A DNA stretch of 64,000 bases from an uncultured Eubacterium sp. (lineage in GTDB: Bacteria; Bacillota; Clostridia; Lachnospirales; Lachnospiraceae). A program made the translations under genes and the position numbers. Under the pieces are notes generated by a model. It worked only from the letters and a program-made list of their open reading frames with translations. It was not told where the DNA came from and searched no databases. Of the stretch, positions 1 through 8,122 are shown in pieces. Numbering within the stretch: position 1 is the stretch's first letter; every line of letters begins with the position of its first letter. The stretch spans positions 1-64,000 of the forward strand of contig CATLIX010000008.1 in the NCBI GenBank assembly GCA_949959185.1. Direction: 5' to 3'.

Positions 1-200
1 ACACAGCCTGTCTTAAAGTTATAAATGCTGTTGATATTTCTTCTTGTGTCATCGCTGATACCAAGACAATATACAAGCGCTTTGTGGTATACGTCCTGAT
101 ACCTGACCTCTTTCAATTTCTCGTAGTAGAATTTTTCATGTGCATCGCTGATAAAAATAATCGCTTTCTCTTTTTCTGCTCCTAACGCTGTATTTGCCAT
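1..200 (-). CDS. DUF6075-family protein, 3' part missing at window edge
   Basis: The reading frame opens at ATG 198-200 behind a good AAGGAG ribosome site (208-213) and stays open for 66 codons to the window edge, so the C-terminal half is not visible. The N-terminal part contains YYEKLKEVRYQDVY followed by HKALVYCLGISDDTR, which I recognise as the conserved start of the DUF6075 family. These are small uncharacterised proteins seen mostly on integrative elements of Clostridia. No catalytic motif is visible. It points away from tsf and is separated from it by a repeat-rich spacer, so I read it as the terminal gene of an accessory element. Function unknown. Confidence 0.7.
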   Translation of the reverse strand, partial: MANTALGAEKEKAIIFISDAHEKFYYEKLKEVRYQDVYHKALVYCLGISDDTRRNINSIYNFKTGC

Positions 201-404
201 AATTAATCTCCTTAAATTTTTTAATATTATGAAGGATTTGAGAAAATGAGTTTTAAGGGATTACGATAATTGAGTAAACTTCGCCGAAGATTGTGAGTAT
301 CCAATTTACTCAACAAAGCTGTTGAGTAATACTCAATTTGAAGTGATTTTAGACGGTTTTTAACGGTAAAAGACGGTATTTCCATCTTGACCTTTTTTTG
401 AATA
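201..404. repeat. Repeat-rich spacer at element end: TTGAGTA inverted repeats and RACGGT 10-bp direct repeats
   Basis: No convincing gene here. Four TTGAGTA half-sites occur: 270-276 (+), 307-313 (-), 322-328 (+) and 330-336 (-). The last two form a perfect 15-bp palindrome (322-336), and 306-315 with 320-329 form a 10-bp stem with a 4-base loop. At 351-380 three exact 10-bp blocks repeat (AGACGGTTTT, TAACGGTAAA, AGACGGTATT), so RACGGT recurs once per helical turn. Such phased repeats beside a chromosomal gene suggest recombinase/excisionase arm sites or a multi-site operator for the DUF6075 gene. A 68-codon frame across 227-433 runs through the tsf terminator and lacks a ribosome site, so I do not call it. 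Confidence 0.6.
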
Positions 405-466
405 GAAAAAGGCTCCGAATCCCTCATAATCACTTGAAAATGCGTGATTACAAGGCATTCGGAGCC
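405..466 (-). terminator. tsf intrinsic terminator
   Basis: On the minus strand the arms 457-466 and 411-420 (GGCTCCGAAT / ATTCGGAGCC) pair perfectly, with an inner stem 444-450 / 427-433 (TAATCAC / GTGATTA). The structure is followed by TTTTT at 406-410. It lies about 40 bases past the tsf stop and should end the rpsB-tsf transcript. Confidence 0.85.
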
Positions 467-505
467 TTATAATTTTTATACAGTTATTTCAAATGCAAAC
501 TTCGC

Positions 506-1441
506 TTACATGCCCATCTGCGCTGCAACTTCAGCTGCAAAATCTTCCTGTTTCTTCTCCAGGCCTTCGCCGGTCTCAAAACGTACAAATCTCTTAACGG
601 AAACAGGTGAACCAACTTCTTTGGAAACCGCTTCCAGATATTTTCCTACGGTCTGTTTTCCGTCTTCTGCCTTTACATATACCTGGTCTACCAGACAGAT
701 TTCTTTCAGTTCTTTGTTGACACGTCCCTCTATCATACCATAAATGACTTTCTCCGGTTTCTGAGATTCTTTGGGATCATTCATAATCTGTGCGAGAAGA
801 ATCTCTTTCTCATGAGCAATATATTCTGCGCTGATTTCATCCCTGGAAACATATTTGGGAGAAAGTGCTGCTGTCTGCATTGCAAGATTTGTCAGTGCTT
901 CTTTCACAGTGTCATTGACAACAGAAGTCTCTGCCTCAATAATAACGCCGATTCTTCCGCCGCCATGAACATAGGAAACCACACAGCCGTTTTCTGCGGT
1001 AACCTTCTCAAATCTGCGGATATTCAGGTTTTCCCCGATAACTGCAATCTTTTCCACCAGAGCGTCTTTTACGGTCTTACCGGAATCCTCATTCCATGCT
1101 TCTGCCATAAATGCATCCAGATCCGCCGCATCAGAATTTACTGCCTGAGTTGCAACCGATTCCACAAATGCTCTGAACGTATCATTTTTTGCTACGAAGT
1201 CTGTCTCAGAATTTACTTCCACAACTGCTGCGGTTTTATCATCTTTTACCACAACGGTACAGAGACCTTCCGCTGCAATTCTGCCGGCCTTTTTCTCAGC
1301 CTTTGCCTGTCCGTTTTTTCTTAAAAATTCTACTGCGGCATCCATATCACCGTCTGTCTCATTTAAAGCCTTTTTGCAGTCCATCATGCCTGCACCGGTC
1401 ATTTCTCTTAACTCTTTTACCATTGCTGCTGTAATAGCCAT
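506..1441 (-). CDS. tsf: Translation elongation factor Ts
   Basis: EF-Ts is the cytosolic guanine-nucleotide exchange factor that recycles EF-Tu. The N-terminus MAITAAMVKELREMTGAGMM followed by DCKKAL is the conserved UBA-like EF-Tu contact, and the TDFVAKND motif of the core domain is present. The protein is about 311 residues, a usual length for Firmicutes. I start at ATG 1441 because GGAGG sits 7 bases upstream; the frame extends five codons further but that start would overlap the ribosome site itself. It follows rpsB by about 115 bases in the standard rpsB-tsf operon. pyrH and frr, which usually follow, are absent; an accessory element begins past the terminator instead. Confidence 0.97.
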   Translation of the reverse strand: MAITAAMVKELREMTGAGMMDCKKALNETDGDMDAAVEFLRKNGQAKAEKKAGRIAAEGLCTVVVKDDKTAAVVEVNSETDFVAKNDTFRAFVESVATQAVNSDAADLDAFMAEAWNEDSGKTVKDALVEKIAVIGENLNIRRFEKVTAENGCVVSYVHGGGRIGVIIEAETSVVNDTVKEALTNLAMQTAALSPKYVSRDEISAEYIAHEKEILLAQIMNDPKESQKPEKVIYGMIEGRVNKELKEICLVDQVYVKAEDGKQTVGKYLEAVSKEVGSPVSVKRFVRFETGEGLEKKQEDFAAEVAAQMGM

Positions 1442-1555
1442 TTTCGTTTCCTCCATATACAGGTCTGCAGGATACAGGACAGTATCCCGGTCTGTTTATC
1501 CACAATTGAGGACAGGCAATATTGTCTGTCCTCTGAAATATTTAAATCAATCTTC

Positions 1556-2287
1556 TTATTCTTCTGCTGCTTCTTCCAAAACTTCTTCTGTCTCTTCTTC
1601 AATTGTTCCCTGATTTGCTTCCACAACCGCATCTGCCATCTTGGAAACAATCAGCTTCACTGCACGGATTGCGTCGTCATTTCCTGGAATCACATAATCC
1701 AGTTCTTCCGGATCACAGTTTGTATCACAAATACCAATCAGCGGAATTCCCAGCGTATGAGCTTCCTGAACACAAATTCTTTCTTTCTTGGGGTCTACGA
1801 TAAAGATTGCATCCGGAATACGTTTCATGTCTTTGATTCCACCAAGGTTCTTCTCTAATTTTTCCCATTCTTTCTTTAACGCAATAACTTCTTTTTTGGG
1901 AAGCACATCAAAGGTTCCATCTTCTGCCATAGTTTCGATTGCCTTTAATCTTGCAATCCGGCTCTGAATAGTCTTAAAGTTGGTAAGCATACCGCCCAGC
2001 CATCTCTCGTTCACATAGAACATGCCGCAGCGTTCTGCCTCAGCCTTAATGGCATCCTGTGCCTGCTTCTTGGTTCCCACAAACAGAATGGTACCGCCCT
2101 CAGCAGTAATACCTGACACTGCCTTATATGCCTCGTCCACTTTTCCTACAGATTTCTGCAAATCAATGATATAAATACCATTTCTCTCTGTGTAGATATA
2201 GGGAGCCATCTTAGGGTTCCATCTTCTTGTCTGATGTCCGAAATGAACACCTGCTTCTAATAACTGTTTCATTGAAATAACGCCCAT
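1556..2287 (-). CDS. rpsB: 30S ribosomal protein S2
   Basis: S2 binds the head-body junction of the 30S subunit and is needed for S1 docking. The protein begins [20 protein letters not shown], followed by RRWNPKM, the highly conserved S2 N-terminus. The FVGTKKQAQ and [11 protein letters not shown] motifs are present. Length 243 with an acidic [14 protein letters not shown] tail common in Lachnospiraceae S2. The start ATG has GGAGG 6 bases upstream. It is the first gene of rpsB-tsf, transcribed from its own promoter at 2461-2489 with a leader of about 165 bases. Confidence 0.97.
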   Translation of the reverse strand: MGVISMKQLLEAGVHFGHQTRRWNPKMAPYIYTERNGIYIIDLQKSVGKVDEAYKAVSGITAEGGTILFVGTKKQAQDAIKAEAERCGMFYVNERWLGGMLTNFKTIQSRIARLKAIETMAEDGTFDVLPKKEVIALKKEWEKLEKNLGGIKDMKRIPDAIFIVDPKKERICVQEAHTLGIPLIGICDTNCDPEELDYVIPGNDDAIRAVKLIVSKMADAVVEANQGTIEEETEEVLEEAAEE

Positions 2288-2455
2288 TTTTTACCTCCAT
2301 TTGGTTAGATTCTTCCATATGCTTCTTCCCCCAAAGCTACCGACAGGGCACCGGCTCTGGAATCCACATATGTGATTTTTATGCAGCCATCCGTTCGGAA
2401 GAACAGATGTTTCACACACAGTTGTCTGTTTTTCGGAGAAAACCATATGTGATCT
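2288..2455 (-). promoter_or_regulatory. rpsB 5' leader, candidate autoregulatory region
   Basis: About 165 untranslated bases lie between the promoter and rpsB. Ribosomal protein S2 autoregulates through its leader in proteobacteria. Whether this leader does the same is inference; I see short self-complementary patches but no structure I can match to a known leader. Confidence 0.3.
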
Positions 2456-2460
2456 TACAG

Positions 2461-2489
2461 ATTATATCACAGGAAAAATTTACTTGCAA
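2461..2489 (-). promoter_or_regulatory. SigA-type promoter for rpsB-tsf
   Basis: Minus strand TTGCAA (2484-2489), a 17-base spacer and TATAAT (2461-2466). It lies directly after the stop codon of the preceding gene (2493), so rpsB-tsf can be expressed separately from the long flagellar operon upstream. Confidence 0.85.
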
Positions 2490-2492
2490 GTC

Positions 2493-3095
2493 CTATTGGG
2501 GTTTTCCCTGCAAAATTTCTATGATTTCATCTGCAGTAGCTCCGGCCGGAATCATATGGACCCCCACACGCAGCGAATCGTCAACACCTTTCTGTGTCAT
2601 GTAAGTATTAAAGTCCTCTGCATTTGGAATCAGCCCTGCCTCAAACAGTTTCCGGCTGACTACATCGGAAAACTCTCCCTGTTTAATTTCAAATTCTACC
2701 ATATTCTGCGTACCATCGGAAGCCTGTCCGTCTTCCGATGCAGAATTATTGTTATCAGACGTTCCTTCCTGCTTTTCATCTTCCGATTTCGCACTGTCAG
2801 ATGTTCCGTCATCGTTTTTTTCTTCTTTTTTATCAGATGTTTCTTTCTCTTTTTCTTTACTTTCCTGAGTTTCAGGCGTTTTATTCTCTTCATTCTGCAG
2901 GGATTCTGTTTCCTTTTTTTCTGAAGATTTTCCGCCGGAATCTTCTTCCATAACCATTCCCAGAAGTCTGGCACGCTCTATGATTTCCGCGTCAGTCAGT
3001 TTTTCCTTTTTATTTCCTGACAGAGCAATTCCCATAATAATGGCAGTGCAGATTACTCCTACTCCCAGTCCTCGCAAATAATATTTTAATTTCAT
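2493..3095 (-). CDS. Membrane-anchored protein with MltG LysM-like subdomain only
   Basis: A 200-residue protein: an N-terminal membrane segment (about residues 8-26, GVGVICTAIIMGIAL), a conserved TDAEIIERARLLGM helix, a long Glu/Lys/Ser low-complexity linker (about 50-130), and a C-terminal domain of about 65 residues. That domain (FEIKQGEFSDVVSRKLFEAG...IPAGATADEIIEIL) resembles the LysM-like subdomain preceding the catalytic domain of endolytic transglycosylase MltG/YceG. The catalytic YceG domain itself is absent, so I expect peptidoglycan binding rather than cleavage. It lies 3 bases after the swrB-like gene, as the last gene of the flagellar operon before rpsB. Low-complexity linker and length vary widely in such proteins; family assignment is moderate. 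Confidence 0.6.
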   Translation of the reverse strand: MKLKYYLRGLGVGVICTAIIMGIALSGNKKEKLTDAEIIERARLLGMVMEEDSGGKSSEKKETESLQNEENKTPETQESKEKEKETSDKKEEKNDDGTSDSAKSEDEKQEGTSDNNNSASEDGQASDGTQNMVEFEIKQGEFSDVVSRKLFEAGLIPNAEDFNTYMTQKGVDDSLRVGVHMIPAGATADEIIEILQGKPQ

Positions 3096-3098
3096 ATA

Positions 3099-3812
3099 TT
3101 ATAAATCTTCCTCTCTGAATAAACCGATTACAAGTTTCACTTCACCTACGCCGAGCCCCAGCTCTTTTGCTATGTCTACGTCAGTTTTTCCTGCCCGGTA
3201 CATATCCAGAATTCTCTGATTATGGTTCATATTTTCGTCTGACAGCTCTCCGGCAGGCTCTTCTGCCGGTTCTGTTCCCGGTATGTCAGGCAAATCCGGT
3301 TCTGCCGCACTCAAAACCGGAGCCTCTGCCGATTCCTGGACCCTGTTCAGAATATCATCGGAATGGGTAACCGTGTTCTGGATATTTTCCTGCAGTTCTT
3401 CCAGATTGATGGCAAGCTGTGCAAGATTTCCTGCATATTTCGTAAGCTCAGAATGTTTATCGTTCAGCATACTGTAGAGAAACATTACTTCGTTATGGGT
3501 TTTGTGAATGGACTCCAGCACAGTATCGGAATATTCCGTAATTGCACGCATTTTTTCATTGGTTTCCTTATCCAGCGCCCGCTCTACTACTTCCATGGAT
3601 TTCTCAATGGAATGGTCGATTACCTGGTCCACCATGTTGTCCACCTTTACCTGGGCATCTGTCAGACTTCGCTCAAGAATGCGCCGCATTTCCTCCGTAC
3701 TCAGCTCAGCGACTTTATCCAGATCCTGATTTGAGAGTTTTTCTGTAACAAAGAAACTTGCAACCATCATTACGACACCAATTACCAGTAAAACAATTTC
3801 TATTGTTGACAT
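3099..3812 (-). CDS. SwrB-like flagellar operon protein (DUF6115 type)
   Basis: An N-terminal membrane anchor (IEIVLLVIGVVMMVASFFV), a long central coiled coil (about residues 25-150), an acidic Pro/Glu-rich linker, and a C-terminal helix-turn-helix-like end (ILDMYRAGKTDVDIAKELGL then GVGEVKLVIGLF). This layout and the position after sigD and before rpsB match Bacillus subtilis swrB/ylxL, which activates type III flagellar export and raises SigD activity. Sequence identity cannot be measured here, so the name rests on architecture and synteny. ATG 3812 is chosen because AGGTGGG lies 7 bases upstream; a GTG at 3824 is the alternative. Confidence 0.7.
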   Translation of the reverse strand: MSTIEIVLLVIGVVMMVASFFVTEKLSNQDLDKVAELSTEEMRRILERSLTDAQVKVDNMVDQVIDHSIEKSMEVVERALDKETNEKMRAITEYSDTVLESIHKTHNEVMFLYSMLNDKHSELTKYAGNLAQLAINLEELQENIQNTVTHSDDILNRVQESAEAPVLSAAEPDLPDIPGTEPAEEPAGELSDENMNHNQRILDMYRAGKTDVDIAKELGLGVGEVKLVIGLFREEDL

Positions 3813-3824
3813 ACCTGTACCCAC

Positions 3825-4139
3825 CTATATTTTCATATCAAAACCACCTGTGGTTTTAACGCTTACCTTTCCGCTGTTTTTTTCCCCCGCCTTTTTCTTT
3901 TTATTCCGGCGGTCTTCATACTCATTGCTTCCCTTTTCACGGGCGTCAAATTTCTTTTTCGGATTGTCAGAATCATTGGCATGAGTTACCTGCTGCATGT
4001 GATGTGCCGTGTCCTTTGCAAACTGGGTCTGCACATTCTGCTGCTGTAACATGGACTTGTTGTCCTCATTCTGCTTCACCGTGCTTATATCCTGACTTCT
4101 CTGAACCACACCGCTGAATTCTACTGGCCGGATTGACAT
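3825..4139 (-). CDS. Small hydrophilic flagellar-operon protein of unknown function
   Basis: A 104-residue soluble protein rich in Gln, Asn and Lys, with no membrane segment. It begins MSIRPVEFSGVVQRSQDIS and has a basic middle (RRNKKKKAGEK). A clear ribosome site (AAGGAG) precedes ATG 4139, and it sits 15 bases after fapA and abuts the swrB-like gene, so it is a genuine operon member. I recall similar small proteins at this place in other Lachnospiraceae flagellar operons but know no function. No motif identified. Confidence 0.7.
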   Translation of the reverse strand: MSIRPVEFSGVVQRSQDISTVKQNEDNKSMLQQQNVQTQFAKDTAHHMQQVTHANDSDNPKKKFDAREKGSNEYEDRRNKKKKAGEKNSGKVSVKTTGGFDMKI

Positions 4140-4154
4140 ATTCCCACACTCCTT

Positions 4155-5756
4155 TTATAAAGTACGCACTACAATTTCACCATGCTCCTTGATAAATTTC
4201 GAGAACGTTCTTTCACTTTTAATGTTCATGCTTACCTCAGAAATATTTACAGACACACCCGGATAAATACTGCCTTTTACTTTTATCTTGGCATTGTGGG
4301 ACATCTGAATCTGGTCGTGAAGTTCTTTCAGCTCTTTTCGCTGTGAATTCAAAAGCTGCTGCTTCTCCTTAAAGGATCTGGCGACTGTCTGGACCTGCTG
4401 AATCCGCTCCACGCTTAACTTTTCTTTCTTCTGCATTTTTTCATTAAAATTAACGAGAATGGGACGCATCTGTTCCAGTTCTTTACTGATTTGAATAATA
4501 CTCTTCTGAAGCTCCCCATATCGTTCTTTTATTTCCGGGTCTACTCCTACTTCAATCTTAGTCTGCGTTCCCATGGTAGAACCGATGGTCTGAGCCTCCA
4601 CCAGATTGCCGGCACGAATGACGCCTCCGTTTACAAAGCCTTTCTTGCCCCCTACACGGATATCGGTTCCTGCCGACACCTGACTGTGAAGAATTGAGCC
4701 CGTCTCCACATAGCCTCCGGAAATTACAGTGGCGTTCTCTATAAATTTTGTGATAATATTGTCACTGGCCTGAACTCTTCCTTTGCCCATGCCATGAATT
4801 CCGCGCTTTACAATTATCTGCCCGCCTGCAGACAGATAAGCAGCTTCCACTACGCCTTCAATCACAATATCGCCTTTGGCAGTCACGGAAAAACCACTTT
4901 TTACATTTCCCTTAATGGTAACATTACCGTCATAGACAATATTTCCTGTGGAAGTATCCACATCGGCCGGCACCTCAAATACATCTTCCACAAATACTTT
5001 GCCATTGACCAGACTGGCATGTCCCGTCACACCGGAGTAAATCTCCGTTTTATCTTCAGACAAGGTGATATTATTGCCGAATTCCAGCTTGAGGGTCTTT
5101 GCCTGCCTTGCCTGAATCTCACCGCCAAATACATCTTTTCCTGGCTTCCCCGGCACTTCAGGATGAAGTTTTGCCAGCACCTGTCCCTGCTCCACACGGC
5201 TGATGGTATTCAGTTCATGATAATTTACAGACCCGTCTTCATTCTTTTTGGGCTTCAGATTGTGGTTTGTATTAAAGAAATATTCAATTTTAGCATCCCT
5301 GCCATTTACCGGCGGGATCCCTTTTGCCATAATATAATTGGTACAGTAGCGGCGGTCTTTCAGAAAACGCTGAATCTCCTCCTGATTGAGCCCCACCGTA
5401 ATATTATGAGCGGACAGATTCGCAACAATTTCTTCTGCCGACAGCAGCTTTCCATTATTGGAAGGAGGATAAAAACGGCAGAACACCAGCATTTTATCCA
5501 GGGAAATATTTACTTCCATATGCTCATTTTCATGAAGCCCGTTCCATGCACCTGCATAAATTTCCTGTACGCCATCCGTAAGGCTCAGAATACGATTCAG
5601 TTCTTTTGCATCAAACATGCCGTAACCTTTGCTTTCCAGATATGCTACTACCTCTTTGTATTCCGGGATTTTCCCTCCTTCTTCCGGCGGAAATACCTGA
5701 AGGAATACTCCCACATCTCTTACATCTAATTTGAAATACCCATTTTTGCTCTCCAT
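4155..5756 (-). CDS. FapA family (DUF342) protein
   Basis: A long protein with the glycine-rich beta-helical FapA/DUF342 core (for example VYDGNVTIKGNVKSGFSVTA, and the repeated ...GGQIIVKRGI / GYVETGSI strands), followed by a coiled coil (about residues 415-490) and a C-terminal KGSIYPGVSVNISEV strand region. FapA-type proteins are polymer-like regulators; some affect flagellar motility and polar localisation. The location directly after sigD in a motility operon fits that. GTG 5768 abuts the sigD stop, but ATG 5756 has AGGTGG 8 bases upstream and is preferred. Confidence 0.85.
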   Translation of the reverse strand: MESKNGYFKLDVRDVGVFLQVFPPEEGGKIPEYKEVVAYLESKGYGMFDAKELNRILSLTDGVQEIYAGAWNGLHENEHMEVNISLDKMLVFCRFYPPSNNGKLLSAEEIVANLSAHNITVGLNQEEIQRFLKDRRYCTNYIMAKGIPPVNGRDAKIEYFFNTNHNLKPKKNEDGSVNYHELNTISRVEQGQVLAKLHPEVPGKPGKDVFGGEIQARQAKTLKLEFGNNITLSEDKTEIYSGVTGHASLVNGKVFVEDVFEVPADVDTSTGNIVYDGNVTIKGNVKSGFSVTAKGDIVIEGVVEAAYLSAGGQIIVKRGIHGMGKGRVQASDNIITKFIENATVISGGYVETGSILHSQVSAGTDIRVGGKKGFVNGGVIRAGNLVEAQTIGSTMGTQTKIEVGVDPEIKERYGELQKSIIQISKELEQMRPILVNFNEKMQKKEKLSVERIQQVQTVARSFKEKQQLLNSQRKELKELHDQIQMSHNAKIKVKGSIYPGVSVNISEVSMNIKSERTFSKFIKEHGEIVVRTL

Positions 5757-5768
5757 AGCATCAACCAC

Positions 5769-6533
5769 CTAATCCGTTAATATGTTCATGTAGGGTCCCA
5801 TTGTTTTTTTCATCTTCATCAATGCTTTTGTATGAAGCTGTGATATCCGGGATTCCGACACCTCCAATACGTTGCTTATTTCCTTTAAAGTTAAATCCTC
5901 ATAATAATATAAGGTAATTACTTTGCGTTCTTTTTCCGTGAGAACCTCCAGAGACTGTTCCAGAACTTTTTTCAGTTCATCCTCCGCAACAGCATCTTCC
6001 GGCTGAATAAAATGGGAATTGCCTCTTGCGTCCATGGCAGGCTCCATTCCCTGTTCCAGATATTCATTCAGAGAAACCATATTTGTAACTTTAAGCTGGG
6101 ACTGCCAGTTCAGCAGTTCTTCTCCGCTCAATTTCAGTTCTTCGGCAATCTCCTCGTCCAGTGCATTCCTGCCGGTTCTTGTCTCTATCTTTTTGACAGC
6201 TTCATCAATTTTCTTCTGTTTCTGCCGTACCGTTCTGGGAATCCAGTCCATTTTCCGTATCTGATCCAGAATGGAACCTCTGATTCTCAGACTGGCGTAT
6301 GTCTCAAATTTTACATCTTTCTTTATATCAAATTTATCAATGGCGTCAATCAGGCCAAAAATTCCATACCCTACCAGATCGTCATATTCCACATTGTATC
6401 CCAGATACATACTCAGGCGCCCCGCCACTATCTTAACCAGCGGTGCATATTCCACAATAATCTGTTCTCTCAGTTCTGCCGCGGGCTTTTTTAAAAATTC
6501 TGCCCACAATCGTTCTCTTTCTGCCGCGTTCAT
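5769..6533 (-). CDS. sigD: RNA polymerase sigma factor SigD/FliA (sigma-28)
   Basis: The flagellar sigma factor that directs late genes (flagellin, MotAB, chemotaxis). Region 2 motifs are clear: VEYDDLVGYGIFGLIDAIDK and FDIKKDVKFETYASLRIRGS followed by ILDQIRKMDW. Region 3 and region 4 follow, with the helix-turn-helix LTLKEISNVLEVSESRISQL. Length 254 is standard. The ribosome site is GGGGG about 7 bases before the ATG. Its place near the end of a 35-kb operon recalls B. subtilis, where distance from the promoter lowers SigD levels and makes motility bistable; whether that applies here is inference. Confidence 0.95.
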   Translation of the reverse strand: MNAAERERLWAEFLKKPAAELREQIIVEYAPLVKIVAGRLSMYLGYNVEYDDLVGYGIFGLIDAIDKFDIKKDVKFETYASLRIRGSILDQIRKMDWIPRTVRQKQKKIDEAVKKIETRTGRNALDEEIAEELKLSGEELLNWQSQLKVTNMVSLNEYLEQGMEPAMDARGNSHFIQPEDAVAEDELKKVLEQSLEVLTEKERKVITLYYYEDLTLKEISNVLEVSESRISQLHTKALMKMKKTMGPYMNILTD

Positions 6534-6613
6534 CCAAAGCCCCCAAGACTGCAGGTAACGCCTTTACAGGCTTTCCTGCGTGATCAAATACAACAAGTTT
6601 CCAAACTGTGCGT

Positions 6614-6907
6614 CTATTGTATTTCTTCTTCCTCTGCGGAATCTTCCTGAGTTTCCGAATCCTCTGCTTCTTCCGGATTCTCTGACTCTTCTTCCTCCGC
6701 TGCCTCTTCCGTGGCTTCTTCTGCTTCTTCCCTGAAGTTTCTGTCCAACACCAGTTTTGCAATACATCCAAGGATATAAAAGGATACTAAAACGATAATC
6801 CATATTTTTACAAACTGTCCCATTTCCATCTGTTCCATAAAGCCGATAATACAAGTTACGAGTCCGGCTATCAAGGTAATAATTATTGGTACCTGTTTCG
6901 TTTTCAT
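6614..6907 (-). CDS. Small two-helix membrane protein with acidic tail
   Basis: A 97-residue protein with two predicted membrane helices (PIIITLIAGLVTCIIGFM and IWIIVLVSFYILGCIAKLVL) and a C-terminal tail that is almost entirely Glu, Asp, Ala and Ser. The start has AGGGTG upstream and the gene lies 13 bases after cheD and 80 before sigD, so it is part of the operon. I know no function. The acidic tail could contact a basic partner at the inner membrane, which is only a guess. Other frames across this region are shadows. Confidence 0.7.
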   Translation of the reverse strand: MKTKQVPIIITLIAGLVTCIIGFMEQMEMGQFVKIWIIVLVSFYILGCIAKLVLDRNFREEAEEATEEAAEEEESENPEEAEDSETQEDSAEEEEIQ

Positions 6908-6920
6908 ATCCTGTCACCCT

Positions 6921-7403
6921 TTAAATAATCTTTAATGTTTTACCCACTGCCTTAATATAAAATTCCCCGGTTGCCGGATATAATTCAACGGTCCGGCCAT
7001 AATTCAACCCGGTATCTTCTGCCAGCAGCGGAATCCCAAGCTGTTTCAGCTTCGCCTTTGAAGCCTGGGCATTGCGCTCCCCCACATTACCAATAGTGGA
7101 AAGGCCGCTTACCTGGAACATCTTTGCCCCGCCTGCGATTTTTGCGACCAGGCGCCGCTTATTGGCTCCTGCCGCAACCATACGCTTAATCAGTTCCTCT
7201 ATTCCTGTATCTGCAAATTTGGCAATATTTGCATTATTCCTCATCTGTGTACTGTCAGGAAGCATAATATGTGCCAGTCCCCCAAGTTTTAAAACCGGAT
7301 CATAGACTGCAATTCCAATACATGATCCCAGTCCCAGAGTGGTAATCATATCCGGTGCCTTGCAAATATTCAAATCTGCCATTCCAACTTTAATTGTAGC
7401 CAT
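6921..7403 (-). CDS. cheD: Chemoreceptor glutamine deamidase CheD
   Basis: CheD deamidates glutamines of methyl-accepting receptors and, in Bacillus-type systems, binds CheC and stimulates its CheY-P phosphatase activity. The catalytic Cys is in TTLGLGSCIGIAVYD and the paired His in GGLAHIMLP; the KIAGGAKMF motif is also present. 160 residues is normal. Ribosome site AAGGAG precedes the ATG, and cheC ends 15 bases upstream, giving the usual cheC-cheD pair. Confidence 0.95.
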   Translation of the reverse strand: MATIKVGMADLNICKAPDMITTLGLGSCIGIAVYDPVLKLGGLAHIMLPDSTQMRNNANIAKFADTGIEELIKRMVAAGANKRRLVAKIAGGAKMFQVSGLSTIGNVGERNAQASKAKLKQLGIPLLAEDTGLNYGRTVELYPATGEFYIKAVGKTLKII

Positions 7404-7418
7404 AACTCCTTGCTCCTT

Positions 7419-8039
7419 TTACAGTGCAATCCCCAATGAAGTTAAAATTTTATCATAGGAATCTACATCTGGCATTAAAATAAAAAATCCCTGTATTTTT
7501 ACATCGTCTCCAAACTCCGTCTGTATCAGAAGTGCATTATCCCCATACTGTCCAAACTGAATGGCAGGCACGCTTAAGATAGCCGCTGCCATATCAATGG
7601 CAAGATATGGGACGGAAGATGTGATTACCATATTTGTCATCGTAGACAAAGCTGATAAATAGGAGCCGGATATAATATTTCCTATTTCTTTGATTGCGGA
7701 CAGATCCATCTCATTGAATTCTTCCGCATAATCATCCGGTCTTCCCATCAGATGATTTACCAGATAACGGGCAGATTCCATTTTCAGCAGAAACATCATG
7801 CTTCCGCCGATATCGCTTTCCACTTCCAGATAAATGCCCACCACTGTTTCTTCCTCCGCAGAAATCGCGGTGGGAAGTTCCTGAAAAGTCAGAAATTCCA
7901 CTTTGGGAACTTCCATATTTACTTTCAGGTTCAGCATATTTGAAATTGCGGTGGTAGCGTTGCCTGCACCAATATTGCCGATTTCTTTCAGCACGTCAAA
8001 ATACATTTCATTTACCTGATCCAAACTAAATTTAGCCAT
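7419..8039 (-). CDS. cheC: CheY-P phosphatase CheC
   Basis: CheC removes phosphate from CheY-P and partners CheD in adaptation. Two phosphatase signatures of the D/S-x3-E-x2-N type are visible: DVLKEIGNIGAGNATTAIS near the N-terminus and DLSAIKEIGNIISGSYLSAL in the second half. 206 residues is the usual CheC length. It sits between cheW and cheD as in B. subtilis. Confidence 0.94.
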   Translation of the reverse strand: MAKFSLDQVNEMYFDVLKEIGNIGAGNATTAISNMLNLKVNMEVPKVEFLTFQELPTAISAEEETVVGIYLEVESDIGGSMMFLLKMESARYLVNHLMGRPDDYAEEFNEMDLSAIKEIGNIISGSYLSALSTMTNMVITSSVPYLAIDMAAAILSVPAIQFGQYGDNALLIQTEFGDDVKIQGFFILMPDVDSYDKILTSLGIAL

Positions 8040-8122
8040 GACCGCTGTTCTCCATTTCTCCTTAATTACGAACAGGCTGCTGCCAGAATACGGGTTTGCT
8101 GCAACAGCCTCTTTCCATCCAA

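Noticed and set aside
227..433. 68-codon minus-strand frame beside tsf
   Set aside because: Starts inside the tsf terminator stem, has no ribosome site and runs through the repeat array.
4794..5729. Long plus-strand open frame (311 codons) opposite fapA
   Set aside because: Composition mirrors the minus-strand gene, no ribosome site, no recognisable motif; a shadow of fapA.
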